Source of the DNA: Paenibacillus pinisoli
GTDB lineage: Bacteria; Bacillota; Bacilli; Paenibacillales; Paenibacillaceae
Reading direction: 5' to 3'
DNA length: 64,000 bases
Assembly (NCBI RefSeq): GCF_003605435.1
Contig: NZ_QXQB01000004.1
Location: 372,001-436,000 of the forward strand
The stretch's first letter is position 1. Each line of letters starts with the position of its first letter. The notes under the pieces are model-generated. The model was not told the origin of the DNA. It did not search any database and saw nothing but the letters and a program-made list of their open reading frames with translations. A program made the position numbers and the translations under genes. Shown here piece after piece: positions 1-10,059 of the stretch.

Positions 1-728
1 TGCTGGATAAGGAGACGCTGCTGGCGGGAGCGCGCGAGGCTTTGGCCAGGCAAGCCGGCACTTATTGCATTGTTGCGTCGGGACGCGGGCCTACGGAGCG
101 CGAGCTTGAGCAGGTGATTGCGGCTGTAGAGGAGATTCGTGCGACGATGCCGCTCAAGATTTGCGCTTGCCTTGGCCTGCTGAAGACGAGCCAGGGGGAG
201 CGGCTGGCGCAAGCGGGCGTCCATCGTTATAACCATAATCTGAATACAAGCAGCGGCCATTATGCATCTATTACGACAACACATACTTACGAGGATCGGA
301 TCGGCACTGTTCAAAAAGCGAAGGAAAGCGGCATGTCTCCATGCTCGGGCGTCATCATCGGAATGGGCGAGTCAGATGAAGATATTGTGGAGATGGCCAT
401 GACGCTTCGCAGCCTCGATGTGGATTCTATACCCGTCAACTTTTTGAATGCGATACCCGGCACTCCACTCCAGCATGCAGTACCGATTGATCCGCTTAAA
501 GCGCTGAAGACGCTTGCCCTGTTCCGATTGCTCTGCCCTTCGAAGGAACTCAGGGCGGCAGGAGGCCGGGAGATCAGACTGCGGTCGCTGCAGCCGCTGG
601 CGTTGTATGCGGTCAATTCCTTGTTCGTTGGCGATTACTTGACGACCGAAGGCCAGGATGTAACGGTCGATCACCAGATGATTGCGGATATGGGCTTCGA
701 GATTGAGCGCTACGCAGTTCCGGTATAA
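1..728 (+). CDS. bioB: biotin synthase, 3' part
   Basis: Radical-SAM enzyme that inserts sulfur into dethiobiotin, the last step of biotin synthesis. The frame is open from base 3 and continues upstream, so the N-terminal CxxxCxxC cluster motif lies outside the window. Visible BioB features are the CACLGLL stretch, the YNHNLNTS motif, the cysteine in GMSPCSGVIIGMGE, the FLNAIPGTPL segment and a C-terminal arginine in the REIRLRSLQP region; the cysteines and arginine match the [2Fe-2S] ligands of the family. The gene ends at a TAA and is followed within 40 bases by a strong terminator, so it is the last gene of its operon. Confidence 0.95.
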   Translation, partial: LDKETLLAGAREALARQAGTYCIVASGRGPTERELEQVIAAVEEIRATMPLKICACLGLLKTSQGERLAQAGVHRYNHNLNTSSGHYASITTTHTYEDRIGTVQKAKESGMSPCSGVIIGMGESDEDIVEMAMTLRSLDVDSIPVNFLNAIPGTPLQHAVPIDPLKALKTLALFRLLCPSKELRAAGGREIRLRSLQPLALYAVNSLFVGDYLTTEGQDVTVDHQMIADMGFEIERYAVPV

Positions 729-765
729 AATCGACTCGTGATTGCAGCCTTGATAAGGGTATGCC

Positions 766-799
766 AAAAAGCATGGCGAATGTCGCCATGCTTTTTTTG
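766..799 (+). terminator. terminator after bioB
   Basis: A perfect hairpin with arms AAAAAGCATGGCGA and TCGCCATGCTTTTT is followed by a T-run. The A-run on the other side lets it also serve the convergent minus-strand gene that ends at 851. Confidence 0.9.
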
Positions 800-850
800 G
801 TAGGATCCGATTCTAACCTGTCTAACTCTCTATGTCTATTGGTAATGGCC

Positions 851-1561
851 TTATTTTTCTTCTGCTTGCAGCTGTTTGATTTCTTCTTTATATTGCTTGA
901 GCAATTCGGCTAACGCCTCGCGGATTGCGGCCGCATCCTTGTCTTCCACTGCTTTCGCGAGCTTGCCGTGGGCTTCGAAGATTGGCGATGGCTTTGCGGC
1001 GGCAGTCGTGGCAGCTGTAATCGTCAGCTCACTTGCATCCAGTTCCTTTACGACTTCGAACTGGATGTCCTGAACAGCAGTGCCGCTCACGGTCAAAGCA
1101 GGTTTAGTGCTAGTTCCTGTTTCCTTGAACTGAACAGCGCTTGCCTCTTTTATTTCAAATGTGCCTTCTTTGATGCTCGCTGGAGCAACGGCCTTCGCAG
1201 CCGATAGCATTGCGACTGCAGAAATGCCAGCTTTCCCTTCTGAAAGCTCAACGCCATCAGCCTCAACGAAGGAAATGCTGAATTTATCTTTCAACAGCTC
1301 GTGATACAACTTCATAGCAGCTTCCCAGTCCTCAGCGGTATCCGGCGCATATTGCCTCGCAAGCTCGATCGGGTCAGGCAGCATGATCGCCTGCACCGCT
1401 TGAAGCGCTTCTCCTTCGATAAGCTTGCCTTCTATTTTGGCGGCAGGTCCAGTCGATAGCAGTTCCGCTGTTTTCGGATTTGCAAATACGGACGTGCTCG
1501 CGAATGCGGACAGCAGCAGGGTGGATGCGGCAACGCTCTTGAATAGTTTCATTTTGTTCAT
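851..1561 (-). CDS. secreted protein of unknown function
   Basis: 236 residues with a typical Sec signal peptide (lysines near the start, hydrophobic stretch at about residues 8-26, then VFANP). The rest is Ala/Glu/Lys-rich and hydrophilic, with no motif I recognise and a helical charged C-terminus (LAELLKQYKEEIKQLQ). ATG at 1561 is chosen over a GTG two codons earlier because an AAGGAG lies 9 bases before it. It is divergent from the two-component genes that start at 1724 and could be one of their targets; that is inference from position only. Confidence 0.75.
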   Translation of the reverse strand: MNKMKLFKSVAASTLLLSAFASTSVFANPKTAELLSTGPAAKIEGKLIEGEALQAVQAIMLPDPIELARQYAPDTAEDWEAAMKLYHELLKDKFSISFVEADGVELSEGKAGISAVAMLSAAKAVAPASIKEGTFEIKEASAVQFKETGTSTKPALTVSGTAVQDIQFEVVKELDASELTITAATTAAAKPSPIFEAHGKLAKAVEDKDAAAIREALAELLKQYKEEIKQLQAEEK

Positions 1562-1723
1562 GGTCACACTCTCCTTGGATGTATGTTTGTTTGCCTTACA
1601 TGTCCAAGTGTATAAGCCAGGAGTGGCAGTTCATTGGTGGAATTGTGGAAAAACAATGGCAAGCCCCCGGCATCGGAGCAGCCTTGCTATAATGATGGAA
1701 GATGAGTCAGGGAGGCAATAGCA

Positions 1724-2437
1724 ATGAATGCATACCGAATCGCGGTCGTTGATGACGATCTTCATATAAGAAATCTGGTGGAAGCCTATTTGGTTCGTGA
1801 AAATTATGAAACGATCGGACTGGGAACCGCCGAGGAAGCCCTAGAGCTGTGGCGGAGCGATCCGCCGGATATGTGGGTGCTCGATATTATGCTGCCTGGG
1901 ATGGACGGCTACGAGTTTTGCCGCACAATCCGGCGTGAAGCCGAGGTGCCGATTATTATGATTTCCGCCCGCGACAATGAGGTCGACAAGATTATGGGCC
2001 TTGAGCTTGGCGGCGACGATTATATGGTGAAGCCATTCAGTCCTAGAGAGCTGGTCGCGAGGGTGAAGAGACAGCTGCAGCGCTGGTACAAGCTGAAAGC
2101 CGAAGATGAGGCTGCAAGCCATGACCACGCTTCCGCCGATATCGTCGTAGGCGAGCTGCGCTTGTCTATAGAGGAGAGGCGGGTATTTTGGGAAGGGGCA
2201 GAGGTGGAGATAACGCTCAAGGAATTTGCTTTGCTCCAAACGCTGAGCCAGCATCCCAACCGCGCGTTCTCCCGTGATGATCTGCTCGCGATTGTATGGG
2301 GAGATGATTATTTCGGCAGCGACAGAGCGGTCGATCATTTGGTGAAGCGTGTCCGCAAGAAGATCATGCAGCTGCCGGTCGAAGCGGTATGGGGCCATGG
2401 CTACAGGCTCAGACATGAAGGGGGAGAGCGGGGATGA
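1724..2437 (+). CDS. OmpR/PhoB-type response regulator
   Basis: 237 residues. The N-terminal receiver domain has the acidic cluster DDD at 10-12, the phospho-acceptor Asp54 in VLDIMLPGMDGYEF, Ser81 and Lys103 in MVKPFSPREL. The C-terminal half is a winged-helix DNA-binding domain ending in the usual VWGHGYRL strand. GGGAGG precedes the ATG by about 9 bases, and TATAAT lies at 1688-1693. The stop overlaps the start of the next gene (ATGA), so the two are co-translated as a regulator-kinase pair. The stimulus cannot be read from the sequence. Confidence 0.95.
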   Translation: MNAYRIAVVDDDLHIRNLVEAYLVRENYETIGLGTAEEALELWRSDPPDMWVLDIMLPGMDGYEFCRTIRREAEVPIIMISARDNEVDKIMGLELGGDDYMVKPFSPRELVARVKRQLQRWYKLKAEDEAASHDHASADIVVGELRLSIEERRVFWEGAEVEITLKEFALLQTLSQHPNRAFSRDDLLAIVWGDDYFGSDRAVDHLVKRVRKKIMQLPVEAVWGHGYRLRHEGGERG

Positions 2438-3792
2438 AGCTGATTCACCAGATCAATCTGGCTTTCGGCGCGCTGCTGCTTATTGTGCTGTCGTTAACGG
2501 GAGTGATCATTCATTATGTGTTGATGGATCATTTTGTAGGCAAGCAGAAGGATGACATGCAGGCGCTTGGCGTTGCTCTGCAAAAAACAATAAGCGCTGA
2601 TTCCCCCGCCATGATTCCAAGCGCCGTTGCTGCCGCATCCGGCGTCCCGCTCTCTGTAAGCGGAGTGGCAGCGGTCATTACCGATGCCGAAGGCAATGTA
2701 TTGCCGGGTTACGAGACGAGCTTCACGGCGACGGCTCCGAGCACATTAGTAGAGGCAGGAAGCATTACAAGCGCGACATCCATGCAAAACATATTGGACG
2801 GCAAAGACAGCCGGTATCTGGTCGATATCCAGCCGCTTCCTCAAGGCAAGCTGACGCTTATTACTCCAATGAGCCAAATCAAGGAGATCGAGCGCGCGCT
2901 GCTTGAGCGGTTTCTCATTGTCTTATGCGCCGCCGGCTTATTGGTATATGCGGCAAGCTTATTCATTACGAAGAAGCTGATTGAGCCATTGATGAAGCTG
3001 AAGGGCGAGCTGAAGAAGGTGAAGAGCCGTCAATTCTCCGAGGTCAGGCTGATCCAAGCCGGAGGAGAGATCGGAGCGGTGGCGGAGACTGTCCATGATC
3101 TTGCAGTCGAGCTTGACCGCTACAATCGCGTGCAGAAGCAATTCATTCAGAACGCGTCCCATGAGCTTAAGACGCCTCTTATGTCCATCGCAGGTTATGC
3201 AGAGGGGATTAAGGATGGCGTGTTCGAGGGAGAAGGTGCGCGCAAAGGACTGGAAATTATAATGAGCGAAAGCGGCAGGCTGTCGAAGCTCGTAACGGAG
3301 ATGACGCTGCTTGCTAAGCTCGATAGCGAAGAGGATATATTCAAGGCCGAACCCGTAACGGTGCAGGAGATGGTGAAGGAGACGATTGAACGCATCAATC
3401 CGCTGCTGATGGCAAGGGATATGAAGCTTGAGGTTGATTATATAGGAGAGAGCATTAAAGAAAAGCGAATTGTGGCAGATAAGGATAAGCTGCTGCAAGC
3501 GTTATTGAATGTGGTGTCTAATGCCGTACGGCATGCCAAGTCAATCATTCGGGTCCAAGTTAGCGCTGAGGCGGATCAAATCCGGATAAGCATCGAGGAT
3601 GACGGCGGTGGCATAGCGGAATCCTTGATTCCGCAGCTCTTCCATCGATTCGTAAGAGGGAAGGACGGAGATACCGGCCTCGGGCTTGCGATATCGCGAG
3701 CGATTGTGGAGCGCTGCGGAGGGGTAATATCGGCAGGAAACGCCGGGACGGGCGGAGCGATAATCTCCATTCGATTGCCGTCAGCAGCATAA
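2434..3792 (+). CDS. membrane sensor histidine kinase
   Basis: 452 residues, partner of the response regulator it overlaps by 4 bases. Order: transmembrane helix (about 8-30), extracytoplasmic sensor of about 125 residues, second helix (160-179), HAMP linker, dimerisation/phosphoacceptor domain with His243 in ASHELKTPL, and an HATPase domain with N box (NVVSNAVRHA), G1 box (DDGGGI) and G2 box (TGLGLAIS). All residues needed for kinase activity are present. The outside sensor domain has no motif I recognise. The gene is followed by 130 bases of spacer. Confidence 0.95.
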   Translation: MKLIHQINLAFGALLLIVLSLTGVIIHYVLMDHFVGKQKDDMQALGVALQKTISADSPAMIPSAVAAASGVPLSVSGVAAVITDAEGNVLPGYETSFTATAPSTLVEAGSITSATSMQNILDGKDSRYLVDIQPLPQGKLTLITPMSQIKEIERALLERFLIVLCAAGLLVYAASLFITKKLIEPLMKLKGELKKVKSRQFSEVRLIQAGGEIGAVAETVHDLAVELDRYNRVQKQFIQNASHELKTPLMSIAGYAEGIKDGVFEGEGARKGLEIIMSESGRLSKLVTEMTLLAKLDSEEDIFKAEPVTVQEMVKETIERINPLLMARDMKLEVDYIGESIKEKRIVADKDKLLQALLNVVSNAVRHAKSIIRVQVSAEADQIRISIEDDGGGIAESLIPQLFHRFVRGKDGDTGLGLAISRAIVERCGGVISAGNAGTGGAIISIRLPSAA

Positions 3793-3922
3793 GCGAAAAT
3801 CTCCACTCGATAGCCCTCCACGGTATTCTTGAAACAAATAAGAAATATAGGCCTAAAGTATTGACAGATGCTTCTATCATTTTTATGGTGAAAGTAACAA
3901 ATTCGACATAAGAAGTGATCCC

Positions 3923-6538
3923 ATGCAAAAAAGACCAGCCCGAACGATGACCGAATATTCGCAAGCCGCTTCCCATGTACCGATGACGAACATTGTCGTT
4001 CCGCCTGTGTCCCCGGGCGATACGCTTCGGGAGCGGCTGCTTGAACGACTGGATGAAAGCGTTAGCCGCAAGCTGACGCTTATTTCTGCTCCGGCAGGTT
4101 ATGGCAAGTCTACGCTTGTCCGTACCTGGATTCATGCCCGCAGCGTGAAAGCGGCATGGGTATCGCTCGATTCAGGAGATATGAGCGCCAGCCGCTTCTG
4201 GAGATCCGTTGCGGCCGCTTTGCTTATCGTGTATCCGGATATGCGACAAGCGCTGAATGACCGAATGCCCGAGGAGGATTCGGTCATTGATTCTTTGCTT
4301 ACGGCTATCCTGGAGCTTATGTCCCTGCTTTCCGAGCCGTGCATTCTTGTGCTGGACGATTACCATTCCATCGCGAATCCCCTTATCCATAACAGCATGT
4401 CAGCCTTTCTGGAGCATATCCCTTCTTCCATTCGATTGATTATGATTAGCCGCACGATGCCTCCGCTTCCTATGTCGCGATTGCGCGTAAGCAAGCAGCT
4501 GTCCCAGCTGAACATCGAAGATTTGCGCTTTACCACTGGCGAAGCGAAGGCGCTTGGGCGTCTGACGCTTGCCGAGCCGTTAACCTCAGAGGAGCTTGCC
4601 TTGCTGGAGAAGAAGACGGAGGGCTGGGCTGCAGGGCTTCTGCTTGCCTTCATGTCGCTGCAGAACCGCCAGGACGCATCAGTCTTTATACAAGCCTTCT
4701 CCGGCAGCCAGCGGTACATCTTCGATTATTTGGCGGATGAGGTTTTAAGCCGCTTGGATGACCGCTTGCTGCGGTTTTTGCTGCTCACCTCCATTGTTGA
4801 CCGCTTCTCAGCCGAATTGGCGAATGCGATTACAGAAGAACAGGACGCCCATGCCCTGTTGGATGCGCTGGAGCAGAGCCATCTCTTTTTAATCCCGCTT
4901 GACGACAACCGTATATGGTATAGATATCATCATTTATTTATGGAAGCATTAAGAAGCCGCCTGCGGCTGAAGCAAGATGCAGGAACGATAGGTCTTCTCC
5001 ATCGCCGCGCATCTCGCTGGCTTGACAGCAATCAGTCCTATGAGGATGCGATTCGCCATGCCCTGCTGGCTGGAGATTTCGATTGGGCGGCAGAGCGGAT
5101 AGAGCGCCATCTTCCGCTGCTCCTTAAGAACGGACAGGAGTTGGAAATGATGGCATGGCTGTCGCAAATTCCGCTTGCGTCCATCGTCGCGCGTCCCGAT
5201 CTGTTTTACTATCAGGCAGGGACGCTGGCTCTGACCGGAAGGGTACAAGAGGCGGATTCACTTCTGAATGGCGCTTTGGCGGCGCTCGGTGAGCAACTGA
5301 AGTCTCTGACTGATGAGGCATCGCGCGAGATGGCGATGCGCATGGGGATGTACCGGGCGTCGATTGCTTTCTACAAAGGCGATATCGATGCTTTTCTAGA
5401 GCTGCTTGACCGCCATCGTGAAGGGCTCCGCAAGTTTGCTTCAATTGTAAAAGTGGTCAATCTCGGAGAAGCGCTGCTTTATCGGGGCCCGATCGGTTTC
5501 GGAGGCAGGCTGGACAAGATGGCGGCGCTTTCCGCTAAAGTGTCGGGTTCTGATGAGCGAAGAGAAGCCATCCATTATGCGCTGCAAGGCCATGGCTTCG
5601 TCTTTCTCGCCGATCTGTATTATGAGCGCAATGAGCTTGATAAGGTTCAGCCGCCACTTGAGATGGCATTATCCATGCAGGTAACGCCATCTGGTCTTGG
5701 CGTATGGGTTCCGGCCATTATACTGCTGTCTAAGCTGATGGAAGCCAGAGGAGACTGGAATGGGGCAGAGAGCTGTCTGCTGGATGCGATGAGGGAGCTT
5801 GATCAGCTGCATACGCCGCATTGGCTCATGCTCCTTGAGGCGCGGCTGGTACGGTTGAAGCTGTCGCAGGGCAATACGGAGGAAGGTGCTGGCTGGATCG
5901 AACGCTATCCCGTTCTTTCCCATGAGACCGCTTCGGTAGACCGGGAATATGTTCATATTACGCTCGCTCGAACATGGCTGCTTCAAGGTCTTGCGGATAT
6001 GGCCGTCCGCAAGCTGAAGCAAGCGGAGAAGGCCGCGTTCCAAGCTGACCGGCTAGGAAGCAGGATTGAGATCGGCTTGCTGCTGGCCATTGCTTACGAT
6101 CTACAAGGCATGCAGCCCAGCTCAGTCGAAGCGCTGGACCAAGCGATCCGGCTAGCGGAGCCTGAAGGCTATGTTCGTCTTTTCTTGGATGAGGGACCCG
6201 CGATACGGCAATTGCTGCTGGAGCGCTTATCGGCGAACCTGTCCAGCGGCACTTGCCAATATATTGAGAAGCTGCTGGAAGCATTTGAAGGAGAGAGGGG
6301 AGCGCGGCTTGCTCCCCCTCGTGTCGAAGCCCGATTAGTAATCGAACCTCTGACCCCGAGAGAACTGGATGTTCTGAAATGTTTGGCAGACGGACTTTCC
6401 AATTCGGAGATTGCGGCAAGCTTGTTTTTGTCGCCAGGGACAGTCAAGCGCTATACCCACAATATTTATCAGAAGCTGAATGTGAAAAACAGAGTCCAGG
6501 CCATCACAAGAGGAAAAGAGATGCGATGGATCTTTTGA
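3923..6538 (+). CDS. MalT-like (LuxR/STAND) ATP-dependent regulator
   Basis: 871 residues, the size of MalT-type STAND regulators. A P-loop APAGYGKST lies at residues 56-64 and a Walker B stretch CILVLDDYH near 140. A long helical repeat region follows, and the C-terminus carries a LuxR-type helix-turn-helix (PLTPRELDVLKCLADGLSNS). Family members bind DNA after an inducer and ATP drive oligomerisation; the inducer is unknown here. An RBS before the ATG is weak (AAGAAGTGATCCC). It stands alone, facing the UvrA-like gene. Confidence 0.9.
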   Translation: MQKRPARTMTEYSQAASHVPMTNIVVPPVSPGDTLRERLLERLDESVSRKLTLISAPAGYGKSTLVRTWIHARSVKAAWVSLDSGDMSASRFWRSVAAALLIVYPDMRQALNDRMPEEDSVIDSLLTAILELMSLLSEPCILVLDDYHSIANPLIHNSMSAFLEHIPSSIRLIMISRTMPPLPMSRLRVSKQLSQLNIEDLRFTTGEAKALGRLTLAEPLTSEELALLEKKTEGWAAGLLLAFMSLQNRQDASVFIQAFSGSQRYIFDYLADEVLSRLDDRLLRFLLLTSIVDRFSAELANAITEEQDAHALLDALEQSHLFLIPLDDNRIWYRYHHLFMEALRSRLRLKQDAGTIGLLHRRASRWLDSNQSYEDAIRHALLAGDFDWAAERIERHLPLLLKNGQELEMMAWLSQIPLASIVARPDLFYYQAGTLALTGRVQEADSLLNGALAALGEQLKSLTDEASREMAMRMGMYRASIAFYKGDIDAFLELLDRHREGLRKFASIVKVVNLGEALLYRGPIGFGGRLDKMAALSAKVSGSDERREAIHYALQGHGFVFLADLYYERNELDKVQPPLEMALSMQVTPSGLGVWVPAIILLSKLMEARGDWNGAESCLLDAMRELDQLHTPHWLMLLEARLVRLKLSQGNTEEGAGWIERYPVLSHETASVDREYVHITLARTWLLQGLADMAVRKLKQAEKAAFQADRLGSRIEIGLLLAIAYDLQGMQPSSVEALDQAIRLAEPEGYVRLFLDEGPAIRQLLLERLSANLSSGTCQYIEKLLEAFEGERGARLAPPRVEARLVIEPLTPRELDVLKCLADGLSNSEIAASLFLSPGTVKRYTHNIYQKLNVKNRVQAITRGKEMRWIF

Positions 6539-6681
6539 ACGAGTCTCGTGTGAAACCTTAAAGCACCATGATAGGGTGCATGCTTATATATACAGTGTAA
6601 TTTTGCTCAACCTTTAGACTTGCATCAATGTTGTAGAATGGAGGGGATTGATTAGAAGATAGCTTGGAGAGGGGTAATGCA

Positions 6682-9177
6682 ATGAACGGAACGATTCAAA
6701 TTCGAGGCGCCAGGGAGAACAATCTGAAGAACATCTCGCTCGACATCCCGAAGCATAAGCTGGTTGTGGTCACGGGGCCGTCCGGCTCCGGAAAGTCAAC
6801 GCTTGCGATGGATACGCTGCAGCGGGAATGCCAGCGGCAATATATGGAGTCAATGGGCATGGTGTCGGATAGCGTAAGCAAGCCCAAAGTGGATTCCATT
6901 CAAGGATTGTCTCCCTCGATTAGCGTCGGGCAGCATCTGACGAACCGCAACCCCCGCTCCACGATCGGAACGGTAACCGATATTTATACGCTGATGCGTA
7001 TCCTGTACGCCAAGCTGGGCGAGCGGCCTTGCCCGGCATGCGGCGCGCAAGTCGCTCCTGCTGTAGGTGAAGAGCCAGCTAAGCTAGTGTCGGATGAGGA
7101 AGATACAGGGTATAACGAGAAGGTCGCATGTTCATCATGCGGACATCAGCTCGATAAGCTGACCATGTCCCACTTTTCTTTCAATAAGCCCGAAGGCGCT
7201 TGCGAGGAGTGCAGCGGGCTTGGCCATGTGGCGACGCTGAACACGGATAGGGTGTTCGACAGCGAGAAGAGCGTACGGGACGGCGGGGTACGCTTCTGGT
7301 CGGGCATGTATATTGATTACAATGTTAGCATTCTGAAGGCTGCAGCCTCTCATTACCGCCTGCCATTTGATGAGAACGCCCCTCTTGCAAGCTATGATCC
7401 TGCGATGCTGGACCTGCTCTACTATGGTGCGGAAAGCGAGGCATTCACCAGCCGTATGCCGGACATGAAACCTCCGAAGTCGGTTACGCAAGGCAAATTC
7501 GAAGGCGTAGTCACCGGCATATGGAGACGTTACAACGAGAAGGGCGGCGAATCCGGCGAAGCAGCCCTCTTCCGACAGAATAGTTGCGGCAGCTGCGGCG
7601 GCGCAAAGCTGAAGAAGGAAAGCCGGCAAGTAACCGTGAACGGAAAGGCCATTCATGAAGTGTCTGCGCAGGCGCTGGGCGATTCGCTGGACTGGCTGGA
7701 ATCTGTGAAGGCTGGCCTATCGGAGGATGAGGAGCAGCTGGTCGGTCCGCTTGTCTACGATATGTCTATTCGCTTGAAACGGATTATCGACACGGGACTT
7801 ACTTACATGTCGCTGGACCGTCCAATTGTAACATTGTCGGGTGGAGAAGCGCAGCGGCTGCGTCTAGCTTCCATCCTAGGCTCGGGCCTGACGGGCGTGC
7901 TCTACATTCTGGACGAGCCTACCGTCGGCCTTCATGCCCGGGATACAAGCGGCTTGATCGAGGTGATGAAGCAGCTGCGCGATCTTGGCAATACAGTGCT
8001 TGTCATTGAGCATGACGAGGATGTCATGAGGGCCGCCGATCATATTGTCGATATTGGTCCAGGCGCGGGCACGCAGGGCGGAGAGGTCGTCGGACAAGGC
8101 AGCTTGCAACAATTGATCGGACAGCCGGAGTCCATCACTGGCGCTATCTTCCGGGATCGGAACGCACGGGCTCCGCGGCATAATAGACGCAGCGGCAATG
8201 GCCATCACTTGACGATACACGAAGCTCATTTGCGCAATTTGAAAGGATTTACGGCTGCATTCCCGCTGGGCTGTCTCATATCCGTAACTGGCGTCTCCGG
8301 CTCCGGCAAATCCACTCTTCTCTTCGATTTGCTTGCCGCCTCGGGACCGGATCAGCCGACGCCGGAGGGCTGCGGCCGGATTACGGGCTGGGAAGAAGCA
8401 GGTTCACTCATTATGGTCGATCAGACTCCGCTGTCCCGGATGCAGCGCTCCAATATTGCGACGTATACGGATGTCTACACACATCTGCGCAATTGGTACG
8501 CAAGCTTCCCGGAGGCGAAGGCAGCGGGCCTGACGGCGAAGCACTTCTCCTTCAACACGGCCGGCGGCCGCTGCGAGGAATGCCAGGGGCTTGGCGTGGT
8601 GCCGATCCATATGCATTTCTTGCCTGAGATCGAGGTTCGCTGTCCGGCATGCCGCGGCAGACGATTCAAGGATGAGGTGCTGGCGGTCACATACGAGGGC
8701 TACAGTATCTCAGACTTGTTGGATATGTCGATTGAAGAGAGCGTATCCCTGCTCGGCAGCCAGAAAAAAATGAAAGAGACGCTGCAGCTCCTAACCGAGG
8801 TAGGGCTTGGCTACTTGCAATGGGGCCAGTCTCTCAGCACCCTGTCCGGCGGGGAAGGACAACGCATCAAGCTGGCGAAGCAGTTGAGCAAGAAAACATC
8901 GCAGCATACCGTCTATTTGCTGGATGAGCCGTCTACCGGACTGCACCCAGGCGATGTCGAGCAGCTGAAAGTATTGCTGAACAAGCTGGTGGATGCAGGA
9001 AACACCGTAATTGTTGTCGAGCATAATCTGGAGCTTATCAGCGACTCCGATTGGATCATTGATATCGGGCCGGAAGGCGGAGAGGGCGGCGGAGAGCTTG
9101 TTGCCGAAGGTACACCGGAACAGGTAGCCGCATGCAGCCGCTCCCATACCGGTCGTTACTTGAAGGAGCTTTTGTAA
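6682..9177 (+). CDS. UvrA-like ABC ATPase (UvrA2 type)
   Basis: 831 residues with two ABC ATPase modules: Walker [10 protein letters not shown] and GVSGSGKST, signatures [12 protein letters not shown] and [12 protein letters not shown], and Walker B stretches ending [10 protein letters not shown] and [10 protein letters not shown]. Zinc-type cysteine pairs are present in both halves (CPACG, CSSCG, CEECSG, CEECQG, CPACRG). Only about 30 residues separate CPACG from CSSCG, where UvrA proper has a UvrB-binding domain of about 100 residues; this marks the UvrA2/DrrC-like class, linked to drug tolerance or accessory DNA-damage roles. ATG 6682 is preferred over TTG 6664 because GGAGAGGGG lies just before it. 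Confidence 0.9.
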   Translation: MNGTIQIRGARENNLKNISLDIPKHKLVVVTGPSGSGKSTLAMDTLQRECQRQYMESMGMVSDSVSKPKVDSIQGLSPSISVGQHLTNRNPRSTIGTVTDIYTLMRILYAKLGERPCPACGAQVAPAVGEEPAKLVSDEEDTGYNEKVACSSCGHQLDKLTMSHFSFNKPEGACEECSGLGHVATLNTDRVFDSEKSVRDGGVRFWSGMYIDYNVSILKAAASHYRLPFDENAPLASYDPAMLDLLYYGAESEAFTSRMPDMKPPKSVTQGKFEGVVTGIWRRYNEKGGESGEAALFRQNSCGSCGGAKLKKESRQVTVNGKAIHEVSAQALGDSLDWLESVKAGLSEDEEQLVGPLVYDMSIRLKRIIDTGLTYMSLDRPIVTLSGGEAQRLRLASILGSGLTGVLYILDEPTVGLHARDTSGLIEVMKQLRDLGNTVLVIEHDEDVMRAADHIVDIGPGAGTQGGEVVGQGSLQQLIGQPESITGAIFRDRNARAPRHNRRSGNGHHLTIHEAHLRNLKGFTAAFPLGCLISVTGVSGSGKSTLLFDLLAASGPDQPTPEGCGRITGWEEAGSLIMVDQTPLSRMQRSNIATYTDVYTHLRNWYASFPEAKAAGLTAKHFSFNTAGGRCEECQGLGVVPIHMHFLPEIEVRCPACRGRRFKDEVLAVTYEGYSISDLLDMSIEESVSLLGSQKKMKETLQLLTEVGLGYLQWGQSLSTLSGGEGQRIKLAKQLSKKTSQHTVYLLDEPSTGLHPGDVEQLKVLLNKLVDAGNTVIVVEHNLELISDSDWIIDIGPEGGEGGGELVAEGTPEQVAACSRSHTGRYLKELL

Positions 9178-9271
9178 CAGCCATGCTGCGTTTAATCGCA
9201 TTCGTCTTTTGCCGAAGAAACTTGTTTAGGTCTAGAAGAAGCTCGACGCCATAAGTTAAGCGGCAATATAC

Positions 9272-9343
9272 AAGCCCCAAACCCTCAAAATCTGTTTGGC
9301 ATCATCAATGCCACAGTGTCCTGAGAGGCTTGGGGCTTTTTGT
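9272..9343 (+). terminator. terminator with long branched stem
   Basis: AAGCCCCAA at 9272 pairs with TTGGGGCTT at 9330-9338, followed by TTTTTG. An inner hairpin TGGCAT/ATGCCA sits in the loop. It would end the transcript of the UvrA-like gene. Confidence 0.75.
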
Positions 9344-9429
9344 TGTTTGCATCCAACCATTCACATCTAATGTTCTGTGCATCAGATCTAACGTGCATGC
9401 ATGACATTTCATCAGTGTTTTCATTTCCA

Positions 9430-9474
9430 TTGCGAATTAATAGTTGTTTAATATATAATTGTTTATGCAACTAT
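9430..9474 (+). promoter_or_regulatory. marR promoter with inverted repeat
   Basis: TTGCGA (9430-9435), an 18-base spacer and TATAAT (9454-9459). An inverted repeat ATAGTTG (9440-9446) / CAACTAT (9468-9474) spans the -10 box, a position fit for autorepression by the MarR protein encoded just downstream. Confidence 0.6.
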
Positions 9475-9522
9475 ATGATTCGGCTTGATCAATGAGACAG
9501 TCATGGATGGAGGTGTATGGAT

Positions 9523-10017
9523 ATGGAACGTAATAAGGAAAAAGGGAAGTTTGAACAACAGCAAGATCAAGAATTGCCTCTTGGTTCTGTCGGCTTCATG
9601 ATGGGCGTGACGTACCGCAAGCTTACCGCGTTGCTACAGCAGAGGCTGAAAGATTATGAAATTACCCCTGAGCAATGGTCGGTACTGTATACAATTGTCC
9701 GTTCGCAAGGGCTGATTCAGAAGGAAATTGCTGACCGCACGCATAAGGACAAACCAGCGACTACGCGCATTCTTGATCATTTGGAGTCCAAGGGGCTGAT
9801 CTTCAAGGAAGTCGGCAAGCAGGATCGACGTTCCTTCCTTGTGTATTGCACAGATAAGGGGCGTAAGGTGATCGAGGCGACAATTCCGATCGAGGCGGGC
9901 ATGACGGATGTCGTGAAGGCAGTCCTTTCCGAGAACGAGCTTGTCCATTTGATGGATATGCTGATGAGGATTCAAGCGCATGCCAGCGAGATGCTGGAGC
10001 AGGAGTCGCGCGAATAA
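9523..10017 (+). CDS. MarR-family transcriptional regulator
   Basis: 164 residues. A winged-helix core (about 35-125) contains the family pattern LTPEQW-like start, recognition region QKEIADRTHKDKPATTRILD and the wing KQDRRSFLVYCTDKG. MarR proteins are dimeric repressors released by small phenolic or drug-like ligands. ATG 9523 has GGAGG 9 bases upstream; an ATG at 9517 is in frame but too close to that site. The MFS exporter follows 42 bases later with its own RBS, so the regulator probably controls that exporter. Confidence 0.92.
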   Translation: MERNKEKGKFEQQQDQELPLGSVGFMMGVTYRKLTALLQQRLKDYEITPEQWSVLYTIVRSQGLIQKEIADRTHKDKPATTRILDHLESKGLIFKEVGKQDRRSFLVYCTDKGRKVIEATIPIEAGMTDVVKAVLSENELVHLMDMLMRIQAHASEMLEQESRE

Positions 10018-10059
10018 AATAAACATCTATAACTGATAAATAAGGAATGGAGTTTTAAC

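Noticed and set aside
42..728. TTG at 42 as start of bioB
   Set aside because: The frame is open upstream to base 3 and the missing cluster motif must lie before the window.
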